This document shows, piece after piece, positions 30,701 through 39,927 of a stretch of DNA of 64,000 bases. The position numbers were made by a program, and so were the translations under genes. Numbering within the stretch: the first letter of the stretch is position 1; every line of letters starts with the position of its first letter. The DNA is from Ligilactobacillus salivarius DSM 20555 = ATCC 11741 (lineage in GTDB: Bacteria; Bacillota; Bacilli; Lactobacillales; Lactobacillaceae). The notes beneath the pieces are model-generated. The model searched no databases. It saw nothing but the letters and a program-made list of their open reading frames with translations, and was not told where the DNA came from. Location: NCBI RefSeq assembly GCF_001435955.1, contig NZ_AYYT01000006.1:1-64000 (forward strand), in the 5' to 3' direction.

Positions 30701-31414
30701 ATGAAAAATTTCTTTACAATTATTGGTGGTATGGGCACGATGGCAACTGAAAGCTATATTCATCAGTTGAATTTACGTACACCAGCTAATAATGATCAAG
30801 AATATTTGAATTATATTTTGGTTAATCATGCAACAGTTCCAGATAGAACAGCCTATATCTTAGATAATAGTAAACCAAATCCTAAGATTCCATTATTGGA
30901 AGATTTTAAACAACAAGCAAGTTTAAAACCAGATTTCTTTACATTGCCATGTAACACAGCACATTATTTTTATGATGAGTTACAAGCTGCAGTTGATGTA
31001 CCAGTGTTGCATATGCCACGTCTAGCAGTTGAACAAATTAAGAAAGATTATCCTAATGCTAAGAGAGTAGGGATTGTCGCAACCAATGGTACCTTACATG
31101 ATGGTGTATATGATAAAGAAATCTTAGATGCTGGTTATGAGTTAGTAAAACCAACAGCTGAAATTCAAGCTAAGACAATGGAATTAATTTATGATGACAT
31201 TAAAGAAAAAGATTATGTTGATGGTAAATTATTCTATGAATTAGTTGAAGATATGGTAAAAGATGAAAAGTGTGATGCGGTTATTTTAGGCTGTACAGAG
31301 TTATCATTAGCTCAAGAGAGAGAACCTATTACTGATTTACCAATTATCGATAGTCAATCAGTATTGGTCGATAAGACGTTGGAATTAGCACTAAAAACAC
31401 AAAAGAATAAATAG
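30701..31414 (+). CDS. racD: Aspartate racemase
   Basis: A 237-residue PLP-independent racemase. The two catalytic cysteines lie in LPCNTAHYF (about residue 86) and LGCTELSLA (about residue 198), as in the Asp/Glu racemase superfamily. The N-terminus FFTIIGGMGTMATESYI is typical of RacD. It supplies D-Asp to the preceding ligase. Nine bases separate it from asl, and a terminator follows, so murE-asl-racD is a three-gene operon. Confidence 0.92.
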   Translation: MKNFFTIIGGMGTMATESYIHQLNLRTPANNDQEYLNYILVNHATVPDRTAYILDNSKPNPKIPLLEDFKQQASLKPDFFTLPCNTAHYFYDELQAAVDVPVLHMPRLAVEQIKKDYPNAKRVGIVATNGTLHDGVYDKEILDAGYELVKPTAEIQAKTMELIYDDIKEKDYVDGKLFYELVEDMVKDEKCDAVILGCTELSLAQEREPITDLPIIDSQSVLVDKTLELALKTQKNK

Positions 31415-31416
31415 TA

Positions 31417-31447
31417 AAAAACCAGTGGGAAACGACCACTGGTTTTT
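31417..31447. terminator. Bidirectional terminator racD/MFS
   Basis: AAAAACCAGTGG/CCACTGGTTTTT (31417-31428 / 31436-31447), a perfect 12-bp stem. Confidence 0.93.
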
Positions 31448-31448
31448 A

Positions 31449-32672
31449 TTATCTATTAAATTTCAAACGCAAGTTTGGCTCAGTAAACCATAAAATTAAA
31501 AAATTAAGTAGTAGTAGAGTAGCTGTAGAAATGAAAACGACATTGTAATCAAATAGTCCAGCTAAAGAACCACCTAAAAGTGAGCCAAACATATTACCTA
31601 AAGCTTGGAAAGATTGATTCCAAGAAAAGACGGCAGATGTAGCTGATGTAGGAGAATTCTTTGTTAGTAAAGTTTGGATGGTAGGAAATAGTGCCCCATC
31701 AGAAATACCAATAAAGAAACGTAAAATTCCTAGTAACCAAATACTTGAAACGAATCCTTGTGGGAAATACATGATAACAGCAAAAAGATAACCTGCCATT
31801 AGAACTTTATTTGATCCATGAGCATCACCATAAGCTCCTAAACGTGGAGCTGAAATAATATTGGAAATACCTGGTAAAGCAGCAATAATACCAGCCACTA
31901 AGGCAATTGGGCCCTGATTATGCATAAGTTCTTTGATGTATAAACTGATAATAGGGGCAATTGAAATATTCCCCAATTGAACCATCATAGTAGAAATAAG
32001 CAGAACAATGATTAGCCGAGGGTTTTGAAATTGTGATAATAAACCGCGATGTTCTTCAGAATTTTTTTCTCGTTTAATAGGTACAAAGTATTCTTTAACT
32101 AAAGTGGCAGATAAAATTCCTGCTAGGGCTAGTAAGGAAGCGGTGATAAAAAAAGTGTCTCTAATAGAGAAGAATTGGGCTAATGCACCACCGATGATAG
32201 GTCCCATTAACATTCCAGAAGTTGAGCCAGTGACTAGAGTTCCTAGAGCTTTCCCACTATGCTTTCTAGGTGTTTGCGATGCTATTAAAGCTTGAGCATT
32301 TGAAATGAAACCTGAAAATAAACCTTGAAGGGCACGTAAGGCAATTAATTCCCAGACGTTAGTGACAAGTCCCATTAAAAACATAGCAAAGGCCATACCA
32401 AAGGAAGCGCGAATTAACATGATTTTGCGTCCTTTAATATCAGCTAGCATTCCCCATAATGGAGAAACGATGGCAGTGACTAGAAAAGTAGCAGCATAGA
32501 CCAAACCGCTATAAAAGGAGACTTGTGCCTTAGAAAAATGTCCTAGTTGACTGACATATAAAGACATAAATGGCATAAGCTCACTAAAAGCAATGCCAGC
32601 GATAAAAGTACAAACCCATAGAATGTATAAATTACGTTTCCATGGGCTTTTTTCTCGTTGTGTTTCGTCCAT
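31449..32672 (-). CDS. MFS multidrug efflux transporter
   Basis: A 407-residue major facilitator protein with 12 predicted helices. The loop 2-3 motif is GMLADIKGRKIMLIR and the antiporter motif C-like segment is GSTSGMLMGPIIGGAL. It resembles the YfiS/PmrA/MdtG drug-proton antiporters. A TetR gene starts on the opposite strand 133 bp away, probably its regulator. The intergenic A/T-rich region contains TAGTAA...TTACTA inverted repeats (about 32714-32741) as a possible operator. Substrates unknown. Confidence 0.87.
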   Translation of the reverse strand: MDETQREKSPWKRNLYILWVCTFIAGIAFSELMPFMSLYVSQLGHFSKAQVSFYSGLVYAATFLVTAIVSPLWGMLADIKGRKIMLIRASFGMAFAMFLMGLVTNVWELIALRALQGLFSGFISNAQALIASQTPRKHSGKALGTLVTGSTSGMLMGPIIGGALAQFFSIRDTFFITASLLALAGILSATLVKEYFVPIKREKNSEEHRGLLSQFQNPRLIIVLLISTMMVQLGNISIAPIISLYIKELMHNQGPIALVAGIIAALPGISNIISAPRLGAYGDAHGSNKVLMAGYLFAVIMYFPQGFVSSIWLLGILRFFIGISDGALFPTIQTLLTKNSPTSATSAVFSWNQSFQALGNMFGSLLGGSLAGLFDYNVVFISTATLLLLNFLILWFTEPNLRLKFNR

Positions 32673-32805
32673 AAAATAGTCCTTTCCTTTGTATAATATC
32701 GAAATATAGCTTATAGTAGTAAAGAAAGTAAAATAATTACTATATTAATTTACAAAGTGTAATGATAGACCTAATAATAAATAAATGCAAGTGAGAGAAT
32801 AAAAA

Positions 32806-33372
32806 ATGACACAAAAAAGAAATTTATCAACCAAAAAAATAATAGAAGCAGCTAAAGAGATTATAAATAAAGAAGGGGCTGAGAAATTAAGTTTCAGTAA
32901 GGTTGCTGGTGTATTAGGGGTACATTCTCAGGCGATGTATCCATATTTTGCCGATAAAGAAGAACTAAAAATTGCAGTAATTAATGATTTTTTAGATAGT
33001 TTAACTGAACAAATAAAAGAAGAATTGCAAGGAATTTCTGGAAAAGAAGCTCTACGTATATATGGTCGTAAACTACATGAATTATTATTGATCCAGCCAC
33101 GATTAACACGTTTGGCTTTTGGTGGAATTGATTATAGTCAAAAAGAAGAAGCAAGAAATCATTTTAAAGATTTAGTAGAGTTGTTAGAAAGTTTGATTGA
33201 ACCATTTGCTAAAAATGATGTTGATGTTATAAACAGAGCACGATTATATCGAGCTGTGATATTTGGGTATGCTCAAAATGAACTGTGGGGCTTATTCAAA
33301 TTAGCACTAGTTCCAGCACAAACGAGCTTTGAATTTACTTTAGAAGAAGCAATAGCGACAATTACTGTGTAG
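32806..33372 (+). CDS. TetR family transcriptional regulator
   Basis: A 188-residue protein with an N-terminal HTH. The recognition helix region is AGVLGVHSQAMYPYFADKEELK (shown as the core VHSQAMYPYF), followed by a helical ligand domain with a WHG-like C-terminus (RLTRLAFGGIDYS). It is divergent from the MFS exporter gene, so it probably represses that gene and itself until a drug binds. Confidence 0.87.
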   Translation: MTQKRNLSTKKIIEAAKEIINKEGAEKLSFSKVAGVLGVHSQAMYPYFADKEELKIAVINDFLDSLTEQIKEELQGISGKEALRIYGRKLHELLLIQPRLTRLAFGGIDYSQKEEARNHFKDLVELLESLIEPFAKNDVDVINRARLYRAVIFGYAQNELWGLFKLALVPAQTSFEFTLEEAIATITV

Positions 33373-33491
33373 AATTAAAATTCAATTAAAAGTAAGCCTT
33401 ACCATTGATTTTCAACTAACTTTATAGGATAATATTAAAATAGTCTGTTTTTTCAGATAGAGAGAGAAAAAGTTTTTTGAGGTGAACAAAA

Positions 33492-34358
33492 TTGAATATC
33501 ATTATTGCATTGATACCTGCTGTTTGTTGGGGTATTTTTCCATTAATCGCTAGCAAAACTGGCGGTGGTCCTGCTAATCAAATTCTTGGAACCGGTTTAG
33601 GTGCTACTTTGGTTGGTTTAATCGTATTTGCTATCATGCACCCAACAATTACAGCTTCCGCTTTCATTTGGGCTTTCATGGCAGGTGCTTGCTGGACAAT
33701 CGGTCAAATTGGACAATTTATTTCTATGAAACCTGAACGTATGGGTGTAACAACAACTATGCCTATCTCAGCTGGTTTCCAATTAGTTGGTAACTCTTTA
33801 ATCGGAATGTTATTCTTAGGTAACTGGAGTGGAACAACAGCTAAGATTATTGGTCTTGTTGCTTTAGCAATCGTTGTTGTAGGTGTTATTCTAACAGCTG
33901 TAACAGATGATAATAAGAGTGAATCAGCTTCTGCTAAAGATGTATTATTCTTATTAGTTACAACAATTGGTTACTGGATTTATAGTTCATTCCCTAACTT
34001 ACCAGCTGTAAGACACGTTTCTCCAACTGCATTATACTTACCTGAAATGTTAGGTATTTTGTGTGGTGCTTTAATCTTTGTTTTCGCTACTAGAGAAACA
34101 TCTGCATTAACAGCACGTGAAAGTTGGGCTGGTATGATCGGCGGAGCAATTTGGGGTATTGCAGCATTTGCATATATCTTCTCTGCTCAAGAAAACGGAA
34201 CTTCAAGTGCATTTATTTACACACAATTAAGTGTAGTTATTTCTACTTTAGGTGGAATGTTGTTCTTACATGAACGTAAAACTTCTCGTGAACTAGGTTT
34301 CACATTAGCTGGTTTAGTACTACTAGTTGTTGGTAGTGTAATCACAGGATTTATCTAA
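33492..34358 (+). CDS. GRP-family sugar uptake permease (RbsU/GlcU-like)
   Basis: A 288-residue protein with ten hydrophobic segments in the DMT/GRP fold. It begins IIALIPAVCWGIFPLIASK and contains CWTIGQIGQFISMK and the second repeat GMIGGAIWGIAAFAYIF. Family members take up glucose or ribose with protons. The start is TTG at 33492 with GAGGTGA 7 nt before it. It is monocistronic with a strong terminator. The sugar is not determinable from the sequence. Confidence 0.88.
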   Translation: MNIIIALIPAVCWGIFPLIASKTGGGPANQILGTGLGATLVGLIVFAIMHPTITASAFIWAFMAGACWTIGQIGQFISMKPERMGVTTTMPISAGFQLVGNSLIGMLFLGNWSGTTAKIIGLVALAIVVVGVILTAVTDDNKSESASAKDVLFLLVTTIGYWIYSSFPNLPAVRHVSPTALYLPEMLGILCGALIFVFATRETSALTARESWAGMIGGAIWGIAAFAYIFSAQENGTSSAFIYTQLSVVISTLGGMLFLHERKTSRELGFTLAGLVLLVVGSVITGFI

Positions 34359-34389
34359 AATATAAAATTAATAATTAAAAATAAGGGTG

Positions 34390-34433
34390 TCCCATAGTTA
34401 TTGACTAATTAGTTGATGACTATGGGATGTTTT
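34390..34433 (+). terminator. Terminator of the GRP permease
   Basis: TCCCATAGT (34390-34398) pairs with ACTATGGGA (34419-34427), the inner part also pairs, and T6 follows. Confidence 0.9.
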
Positions 34434-34597
34434 TTGTTAAATTCCGTATTATATTTTAAATTCTTTTAAACTCTTTTAAACTTTCAAACAAGAAAAATGC
34501 TAATTGAAGATTAAAATTAAATTCTTTGACTGACATAATTTTCTGTAAGATATATAATTGAGTTTGTTACAACAATTGGTGTTTGGAGTTGATTAAA

Positions 34598-35944
34598 ATG
34601 AGTGGTGAAGAAGCCAATAGTATGTTGCAATCTGTGATGAAGCATCATCATATGCAAATGCCATGGCACAATTTTACGCCAGATAATAGCAATACTCCTG
34701 CTAAGAGGGCAACTTTAAAAGAAAAAGCTACCTTGGTAGGAAGAGTAGGGATTATGCTTCTGTCGTATGGAACTGGTGCTTGGCGAGTGCGAGATTCTAT
34801 GAATACTATTGCCAGAGAGTTAAATGTTTCATGTTCAGCTGATGTAGGATTGGTATCAATTGAATATACTTGTGTTGATGAAGAAGGGCATGGATATACA
34901 CAAGCCTTATCTTTGGCAAGTACAGGTGTAAATACTGACAAATTGTCAGAAATGGAACAGTTTGTCATGGACTTCAATAAAGGTGGGTCTGATCTGAGCT
35001 CTGAACAGATCCATGAAATACTAGATGAAATTGAGCGTAAGCCAGGACACTATACAGCTATTATGGCTGGTTTAGCGGCAGCTTCTGCATGTTGCGCCTT
35101 CGTATTTTTACTAGGCGGAGGTCTAGTAGAAATGTTGTGTTCTTTTGTAGGAGCTGGTTTTGGAAATTATATTCGTAGAAAAATGATTGAGCGACGCATC
35201 ACTTTATTAGCGTGTGTGTCTGTTAGTGTGGCAGTTGCTTGTATATTCTATTTGATAGCCTTTAAATCTTTGGTAGCAATAATGCATGTTTCATTACAAC
35301 ATGAAGCTGGATATATCGGAGCGATGTTATTCGTAATTCCTGGTTTTCCATTTATTACTAGTGGACTTGATATTGCTAAGCTCGATATGAGATCAGGTTT
35401 AGAAAGAATGATGTATGCGATTATGATTATCACAGTTGCTACTTTAGTAGGCTGGGTGGTAGCTATGGCAGTTCATTTAAAACCAGTAAACTTCATTCCA
35501 TTAGATCTAGGAGTAATACCAATGATGCTCTTGCGAATCCCTGCTAGTTTTGTCGGAGTATTTGGATTCTCAATTATGTTTAATAGTACAATTGAGATGG
35601 CAACTTGGGCTGGAATAATAGGGGCTATTGCTAATACACTTAGATTAGAATTGGTAGACTTAACTAATATTCCGGCGGGAGCGGCTGCATTTACTGCTGC
35701 GTTGGTTGCTGGACTACTAGCATCACTAATTAAAGGTTACCCACGTATTTCATTAACGGTTCCTTCAATTGTGATTATGGTTCCTGGATTATACATGTAT
35801 CGTGCTGTATATAATATAGGGGTAGCTTCGATTAATGTGGGAGCAACTTGGTTAACTGAGGCAGCTTTAATCGTAATGTTTTTACCACTAGGATTAATTA
35901 CCGCACGTATATTGACTGATAAGAAATGGCGTTATAAAGATTAG
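34598..35944 (+). CDS. Threonine/serine exporter, fused ThrE (YjjP-YjjB)
   Basis: A 448-residue membrane protein. A soluble N-terminal DUF1212 part (about 1-150) has RVGIMLLSYGTGAWRVRDSM and CSADVGLVSIEYT. About ten helices follow, including the second domain DUF3815 (ASFVGVFGFSIMFN onward). In Corynebacterium ThrE exports Thr and Ser, whereas Enterobacteria split it into YjjP and YjjB. I prefer ATG 34598 because GGAG lies 9 nt upstream; the TTG at 34583 overlaps that site. The GNAT gene 14 bp downstream may be cotranscribed. Confidence 0.87.
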   Translation: MSGEEANSMLQSVMKHHHMQMPWHNFTPDNSNTPAKRATLKEKATLVGRVGIMLLSYGTGAWRVRDSMNTIARELNVSCSADVGLVSIEYTCVDEEGHGYTQALSLASTGVNTDKLSEMEQFVMDFNKGGSDLSSEQIHEILDEIERKPGHYTAIMAGLAAASACCAFVFLLGGGLVEMLCSFVGAGFGNYIRRKMIERRITLLACVSVSVAVACIFYLIAFKSLVAIMHVSLQHEAGYIGAMLFVIPGFPFITSGLDIAKLDMRSGLERMMYAIMIITVATLVGWVVAMAVHLKPVNFIPLDLGVIPMMLLRIPASFVGVFGFSIMFNSTIEMATWAGIIGAIANTLRLELVDLTNIPAGAAAFTAALVAGLLASLIKGYPRISLTVPSIVIMVPGLYMYRAVYNIGVASINVGATWLTEAALIVMFLPLGLITARILTDKKWRYKD

Positions 35945-35958
35945 AAAGGAAAGATAAT

Positions 35959-36519
35959 TTGGTATTAAAAGTAGAAAAGATTTCAACTAAGTCACAAGAT
36001 TTCAAGCAGATAAAGAGAGTTTATGAGGAAGTTTTTCCAAAAGTTGAACGAATTCCTTTGTGGTTATTGAAAATGAGAGCGAATGAAGGAAAAGCAGAAT
36101 TTTGTAGTCTTTATGATGAAAATGAATGGGTTGGTTTCTTCTATACAATTTTGACAAAGAAATTAGCATATATCTTCTTTCTAGCAGTAGATCCTGATAG
36201 ACAAGGCGATGGTTATGGTAGCCAAGCTCTTGAAGTAATCAAAGAACGTTATCAAGATTATACAATGGGATTAAGTTCTGAGAGACCTAGTCCAGAAGCT
36301 CCAAACAATGAGCAAAGAATTCGCCGTCAAAGCTTTTACGAACGTAATGGTTTTACAAAGGCTGGATTCTATAGTATAGAAAAAGGTGGGGTAAGATACG
36401 ACTTTCTTAGTCCACAAGGCAAGGTTAAACCTAACTTATATGTTGATTTAATGGCTGAATTTTTCAAGCAAAGACAGGCTTATTATTTACCATTAAGAGT
36501 TGAAAAAGATGATGAATAA
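35959..36519 (+). CDS. GNAT family N-acetyltransferase
   Basis: A 186-residue protein with the acetyl-CoA loop DPDRQGDGYGSQAL (about residues 77-90) and the C-terminal FYERNGFTKAGFY. The start is TTG at 35959 after GAAAGGAAAG. The substrate is unknown; the only context is its place after the ThrE-like exporter. Confidence 0.85.
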   Translation: MVLKVEKISTKSQDFKQIKRVYEEVFPKVERIPLWLLKMRANEGKAEFCSLYDENEWVGFFYTILTKKLAYIFFLAVDPDRQGDGYGSQALEVIKERYQDYTMGLSSERPSPEAPNNEQRIRRQSFYERNGFTKAGFYSIEKGGVRYDFLSPQGKVKPNLYVDLMAEFFKQRQAYYLPLRVEKDDE

Positions 36520-36521
36520 TT

Positions 36522-36554
36522 AAAAAGCTGGTAGAAAATTTCTGCCAGTTTTTT
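36522..36554 (+). terminator. GNAT gene terminator
   Basis: AAAAAGCTGGTAGAAA pairs with TTTCTGCCAGTTTTTT (36522-36537 / 36539-36554); the innermost pairs open to form the loop. Confidence 0.88.
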
Positions 36555-36717
36555 ATTCCCCAAAATACATAAAAGATAACATCAAATGTCACTTTATGAC
36601 AACATTTAATTATCCGTTAAAAACTTATAAAATAAATGACAATTAGTTGTTTACAAGACAACGTGAGAGTGTTATTCTGGTCTCTAAATTGTAAAAATAA
36701 AAGAGGTGATTTAAGTT

Positions 36718-37632
36718 ATGTCAATGAAAACGAAGGGCATATTATTAGCTGCTGGTGGAGCATCATTATGGGGAGGTTCAGGAGCAGCAGCCCAGCAATT
36801 ATTCATGACACATGCAGTGACAACAGAGTGGTTAGTAGCTGTTAGATTATTAGGTGCAGGACTACTATTATTAATTTGGGGATTAATTAAGTCTTCAAAA
36901 CAAATCAACGAAATTATTCATGATCGAAAAAATATGGCAATGGTTTTGGCATTCGCAATTTTCGGAGTTATGAATTCGCAATTATCTTATTTTTTTGCTA
37001 TTAAATATAGCAATGCACCGACAGCGACAGTCTTACAATATTTACAGCCAGTATTGATCGTTTTATGGATGGCTTTTGGTCAGAAAATTAGACCAAGAAG
37101 AGTAGATGGAATTTCAATTGCTGTAGCATTAATGGGAACATTTTTGCTAGTAACTGGTGGTCGTTTAGATACACTAACTCTAACCCCAATTGCGTTAGCT
37201 TGGGGATTATGGAGTGCAGTTGCTGCTACATTATATACATTACTTCCAAGTGGATTGTTGAAAAAATACGATGCGATGGTAGTATGTGGGCTAGCGATGT
37301 TTGTTAGTGGAATTATTATGTTGCCATGGTTCTTAACAATGGAACAACCACATTTATCATTATTCAATATAGTGTTAGTGATCTATATTGTGGTATTTGG
37401 AACGATGTTTGCCTATACCTTATTTTTACAAAGTATTCGTTATATAGCACCATCCGTTACCGGAATTTTAAGTGCTTTTGAACCACTGATTGCGACAATT
37501 TTAGCTGTTACTTTATTAGGAACTAAATTATCAACAGCCGCAATTATTGGATCATTATTGATTATTTTAACAACAGTTATTCAAGCCGTACCATTTAATG
37601 TAATATGGCGAAGATTTAAAAGAGCCAAATAA
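36718..37632 (+). CDS. EamA/DMT superfamily transporter
   Basis: A 304-residue protein with two EamA repeats and ten helices. The first repeat has AAGGASLWGGSGAAAQQL and NAPTATVLQYLQPVLIVLWM. The second has YIAPSVTGILSAFEPLIATI. Members export amino acids and other metabolites. RBS is GAGGTG, and the gene has its own promoter region. Substrate unknown. Confidence 0.88.
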   Translation: MSMKTKGILLAAGGASLWGGSGAAAQQLFMTHAVTTEWLVAVRLLGAGLLLLIWGLIKSSKQINEIIHDRKNMAMVLAFAIFGVMNSQLSYFFAIKYSNAPTATVLQYLQPVLIVLWMAFGQKIRPRRVDGISIAVALMGTFLLVTGGRLDTLTLTPIALAWGLWSAVAATLYTLLPSGLLKKYDAMVVCGLAMFVSGIIMLPWFLTMEQPHLSLFNIVLVIYIVVFGTMFAYTLFLQSIRYIAPSVTGILSAFEPLIATILAVTLLGTKLSTAAIIGSLLIILTTVIQAVPFNVIWRRFKRAK

Positions 37633-37665
37633 AATAACGGAAAATTAAAAATGTTGAATTTGAAC

Positions 37666-37733
37666 ATAGGACCAATTTTTGAATTTCTGCAAAAATAAGC
37701 TAAAATTTGTAGAAATTAGAAAATTGGTCCTAT
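37666..37733. repeat. Long bipartite inverted repeat without U tract
   Basis: ATAGGACCAATTTT (37666-37679) pairs perfectly with 37720-37733. Inside it AATTTCTGCAAA pairs with TTTGTAGAAATT with one G-U. The total is 26 paired positions, but no T run follows on either strand, so it is not a standard terminator. It could be an mRNA-stabilising hairpin or a small mobile-element remnant. Confidence 0.55.
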
Positions 37734-37758
37734 CTTAAAATCGTAAAAAACAAAAATA

Positions 37759-37800
37759 AAGTCTTGAATCTATCCTCGTTGATAAATTCAAGACTTATTT
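37759..37800. terminator. pepF terminator
   Basis: AAGTCTTGAAT/ATTCAAGACTT (37759-37769 / 37785-37795), T-rich on the minus strand. Confidence 0.85.
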
Positions 37801-39603
37801 TTATTGATTTAATTCTTCAGTTAATGCAATAACTTTATCGACCGTATCGTTTAAGAACTTGATAGTATTATGCAAAGATTCTGCAGTAGTAACATCAACT
37901 CCAGCAACTTTAGCTGCATCCATTGGTGCCTTTTGATCACCTAGAGAGATATATTCTAACCAACGATCAACAGCAGGTTGACCTTCTTCTAAAACTTTTA
38001 GATAAGCTTGAGTAGCAATTGTTAAGCCAGCAGAATAAGTGTAAGAATATAATCCCATGTAGTAGTGGGATTGACGCATCCAAGTTAGACCAGCATTTTC
38101 GTCAATATCTACAGCATCGCCCCAGAAACGTTTTTGAACATCCATTTTAATTTGAGTAAGTTTATCACCATCAAAAGTTTGACCATTTTCAACTAAAGTA
38201 TAAACTTCACGTTGAAAAGCTGCTTCCAATAAGTGGGTGATAAAGTTATGGAAGTAAGTATTTGTTAGCATCGTAGTATATGCGAAACGTTTCATGCGAG
38301 GATCATCACTCTTTTGTTCCAATGAATGAGTTAATAATAATTCATTAAAAGTAGAAGGAGACTCGATTAAGTATAATGATGGTTCACTTGTTAAGATTGA
38401 ATTATTTTCGTTAATCTTAATAAAGTTACCAGCGTGTCCTAATTCATGAATTAAAGTATAGACATCAGGTAAAACGCCAGTCCAAGACATCAAGATGTAA
38501 GGATGAAGACCGTATGGAGTTGTTTCAAAGCCACCAGATTCTTTACCGGCATTGGCAGGGAAATCTACCCAGCGTTCAGGGAAAGCTTTCAAAATCGCAT
38601 TTTTATAATCTTCACCAAGTACGGAAACAGCTTCGCTAATATAGCCAGTAGCAGATTCTAAATCAGCTTTAGGTGCGAATTCAGGATCCAAGTCGATTTG
38701 TAAATCTGAGTAAAGCATCTTGTCTAAGCCATGTTCTTTTTGTAAAAGTTTAACGTATTTTTGCATAACAGGACCAAGTTCGTCGATAATAACATCAATT
38801 TGTCGGTCAAATGTTTCACGTGAAACTTCTTGATCTGATAACAAGTAATCAAAAACAGAATCATAGCCACGTAAATCAGCAAGTTTCTTTTCCTTGCTTA
38901 CTTGAGTGTAATAATTAGCGGCAACTGTATTTTTATGTTTGCACAAAGTATCAGAGAAAATTTGGTGTGCCTTATGACGCACTTCAGGATTTGGATGATA
39001 TTGATAAGTATTTTCATAAAGTACAAATGACATAGGATAAGTCTTGCCATCAACTTCAAAATCTTCCATATCCCAACCAGCAGCACGAGCTGTAGTATAG
39101 ATACGCTCAGACGAGTTAAGTGTAGGACTTAATGTCGCTAAAGTTTTCTCTACTTCTGGTGATAATTGATGTGGTTTTTCAACTTTCCAATGACGAACAA
39201 CAGGAGCAAATTGAGGTTCAATTTCTGCAACTTGATCAAGTAAAGACACTGGATTAGTTAGAACTTCAGTCTTGAAAAATGACAAATCAGCTGTAATTGT
39301 AGCTTGTAAATTATCATTTTCAACTAGCATCTGATTGTATTCAGGATTTGTCATATCTGTAGTTTGAGGTAGGAAAGCATAGTGTTCAATCCAACTAAGC
39401 TTTTGATAGATAGTTTCTAAATCATGTAAAGCAGCAATAATAATTTTAGCCTCAGTTAATTTAGAACGATAGTTATTTTGAAATTGTGTAACTAATTCTC
39501 TAACTGCTACCATATCTGCTTTCCAAGCTTTTTTATCTGGATAAATAGCGGTTAAATCCCATGTTTCATTAACTGGAACTTCACTTCTTTTTGGTAAAGC
39601 CAT
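37801..39603 (-). CDS. pepF: Oligoendopeptidase F
   Basis: A 600-residue cytoplasmic M3 zinc metallopeptidase that cuts peptides of 7-17 residues. The zinc motif is LIHELGHAGNF (about residues 385-395), with the downstream Glu in LYLIESPSTFNELLLTH. Length matches the usual 598-602. The ATG has GAGGTGATG upstream on the minus strand. It is monocistronic. Confidence 0.96.
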   Translation of the reverse strand: MALPKRSEVPVNETWDLTAIYPDKKAWKADMVAVRELVTQFQNNYRSKLTEAKIIIAALHDLETIYQKLSWIEHYAFLPQTTDMTNPEYNQMLVENDNLQATITADLSFFKTEVLTNPVSLLDQVAEIEPQFAPVVRHWKVEKPHQLSPEVEKTLATLSPTLNSSERIYTTARAAGWDMEDFEVDGKTYPMSFVLYENTYQYHPNPEVRHKAHQIFSDTLCKHKNTVAANYYTQVSKEKKLADLRGYDSVFDYLLSDQEVSRETFDRQIDVIIDELGPVMQKYVKLLQKEHGLDKMLYSDLQIDLDPEFAPKADLESATGYISEAVSVLGEDYKNAILKAFPERWVDFPANAGKESGGFETTPYGLHPYILMSWTGVLPDVYTLIHELGHAGNFIKINENNSILTSEPSLYLIESPSTFNELLLTHSLEQKSDDPRMKRFAYTTMLTNTYFHNFITHLLEAAFQREVYTLVENGQTFDGDKLTQIKMDVQKRFWGDAVDIDENAGLTWMRQSHYYMGLYSYTYSAGLTIATQAYLKVLEEGQPAVDRWLEYISLGDQKAPMDAAKVAGVDVTTAESLHNTIKFLNDTVDKVIALTEELNQ

Positions 39604-39671
39604 AACATCACCTCTAATAATTAATTAATGACAGTATAGCCGAGATTTTTTAAGTAAGCAATTTAAAACCA

Positions 39672-39700
39672 TTGACGAAATAAAAATTAGGTGCTAGAAT
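39672..39700 (+). promoter_or_regulatory. Promoter of the cysteine operon leader
   Basis: TTGACG (39672-39677), a 17-bp spacer and TAGAAT (39695-39700) with extended TGC. The transcript should start near 39707 and carry about 250 nt of leader before cysK. Confidence 0.8.
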
Positions 39701-39750
39701 TGCTTACAATTAGTTAATAGACTTACATAGATGATAGGAGGAACACCAAA

Positions 39751-39834
39751 ATGCGTGAATTTAATTCAGTTGAATTAAATACATGTTGTTGTGAAGCGTG
39801 TCAATTGCGCTTCACGTTTTTGGTGTGCCAATAA
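39751..39834 (+). CDS. Cysteine-rich leader peptide of the cys operon
   Basis: A 27-residue ORF, MREFNSVELNTCCCEACQ and then LRFTFLVCQ, preceded by AGGAGG (39737-39742) at 9 nt. Five of 27 residues are Cys, four of them clustered (codons 12-14 and 17). Its stop codon lies just after a segment (39820-39826) that can pair with the 5' arm of the terminator before cysK. This is the design of a ribosome-mediated attenuator sensing charged tRNA-Cys. The peptide itself probably has no function. Poly-Cys leader peptides upstream of sulfur genes are known from mycobacteria; I know of none in lactobacilli. Confidence 0.8.
   Translation: MREFNSVELNTCCCEACQLRFTFLVCQ
39791..39821 (+). promoter_or_regulatory. 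Hairpin within the leader peptide gene
   Basis: GTGAAGCG (39791-39798) pairs with CGCTTCAC (39808-39815), followed by GTTTTT. Its 5' arm begins inside the third Cys codon, so a ribosome stalled on the Cys cluster would open it. It may act as a pause hairpin or a weak terminator. Confidence 0.65.
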
Positions 39835-39897
39835 TCTGTTTTAACAAGTAATTAGATTATAACCATAACTTATACGTAGAATCGTAATTGACACTAA
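39820..39897 (+). promoter_or_regulatory. Proposed antiterminator pairing
   Basis: TTGGTGT (39820-39826, within the leader peptide codons) can pair with ACACTAA (39891-39897). The latter is the 5' arm of the cysK terminator, and TTGGTGT repeats the terminator's own 3' arm. The 64 nt between fold locally (ATAATCT 39831-39837 with AGATTAT 39854-39860), bringing the arms together. A ribosome at the stop codon would cover TTGGTGT; one stalled at the Cys codons would not. Confidence 0.6.
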
Positions 39898-39927
39898 TCC
39901 AGTAAATTTGGGTTGGTGTCTTTTTTT
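39890..39927 (+). terminator. Regulated terminator before cysK
   Basis: GACACTAATCC (39890-39900) pairs over 11 bp with GGGTTGGTGTC (39910-39920), loop AGTAAATTT, then T7. It lies 32 nt before the cysK start and so can only be an attenuator. Confidence 0.9.
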
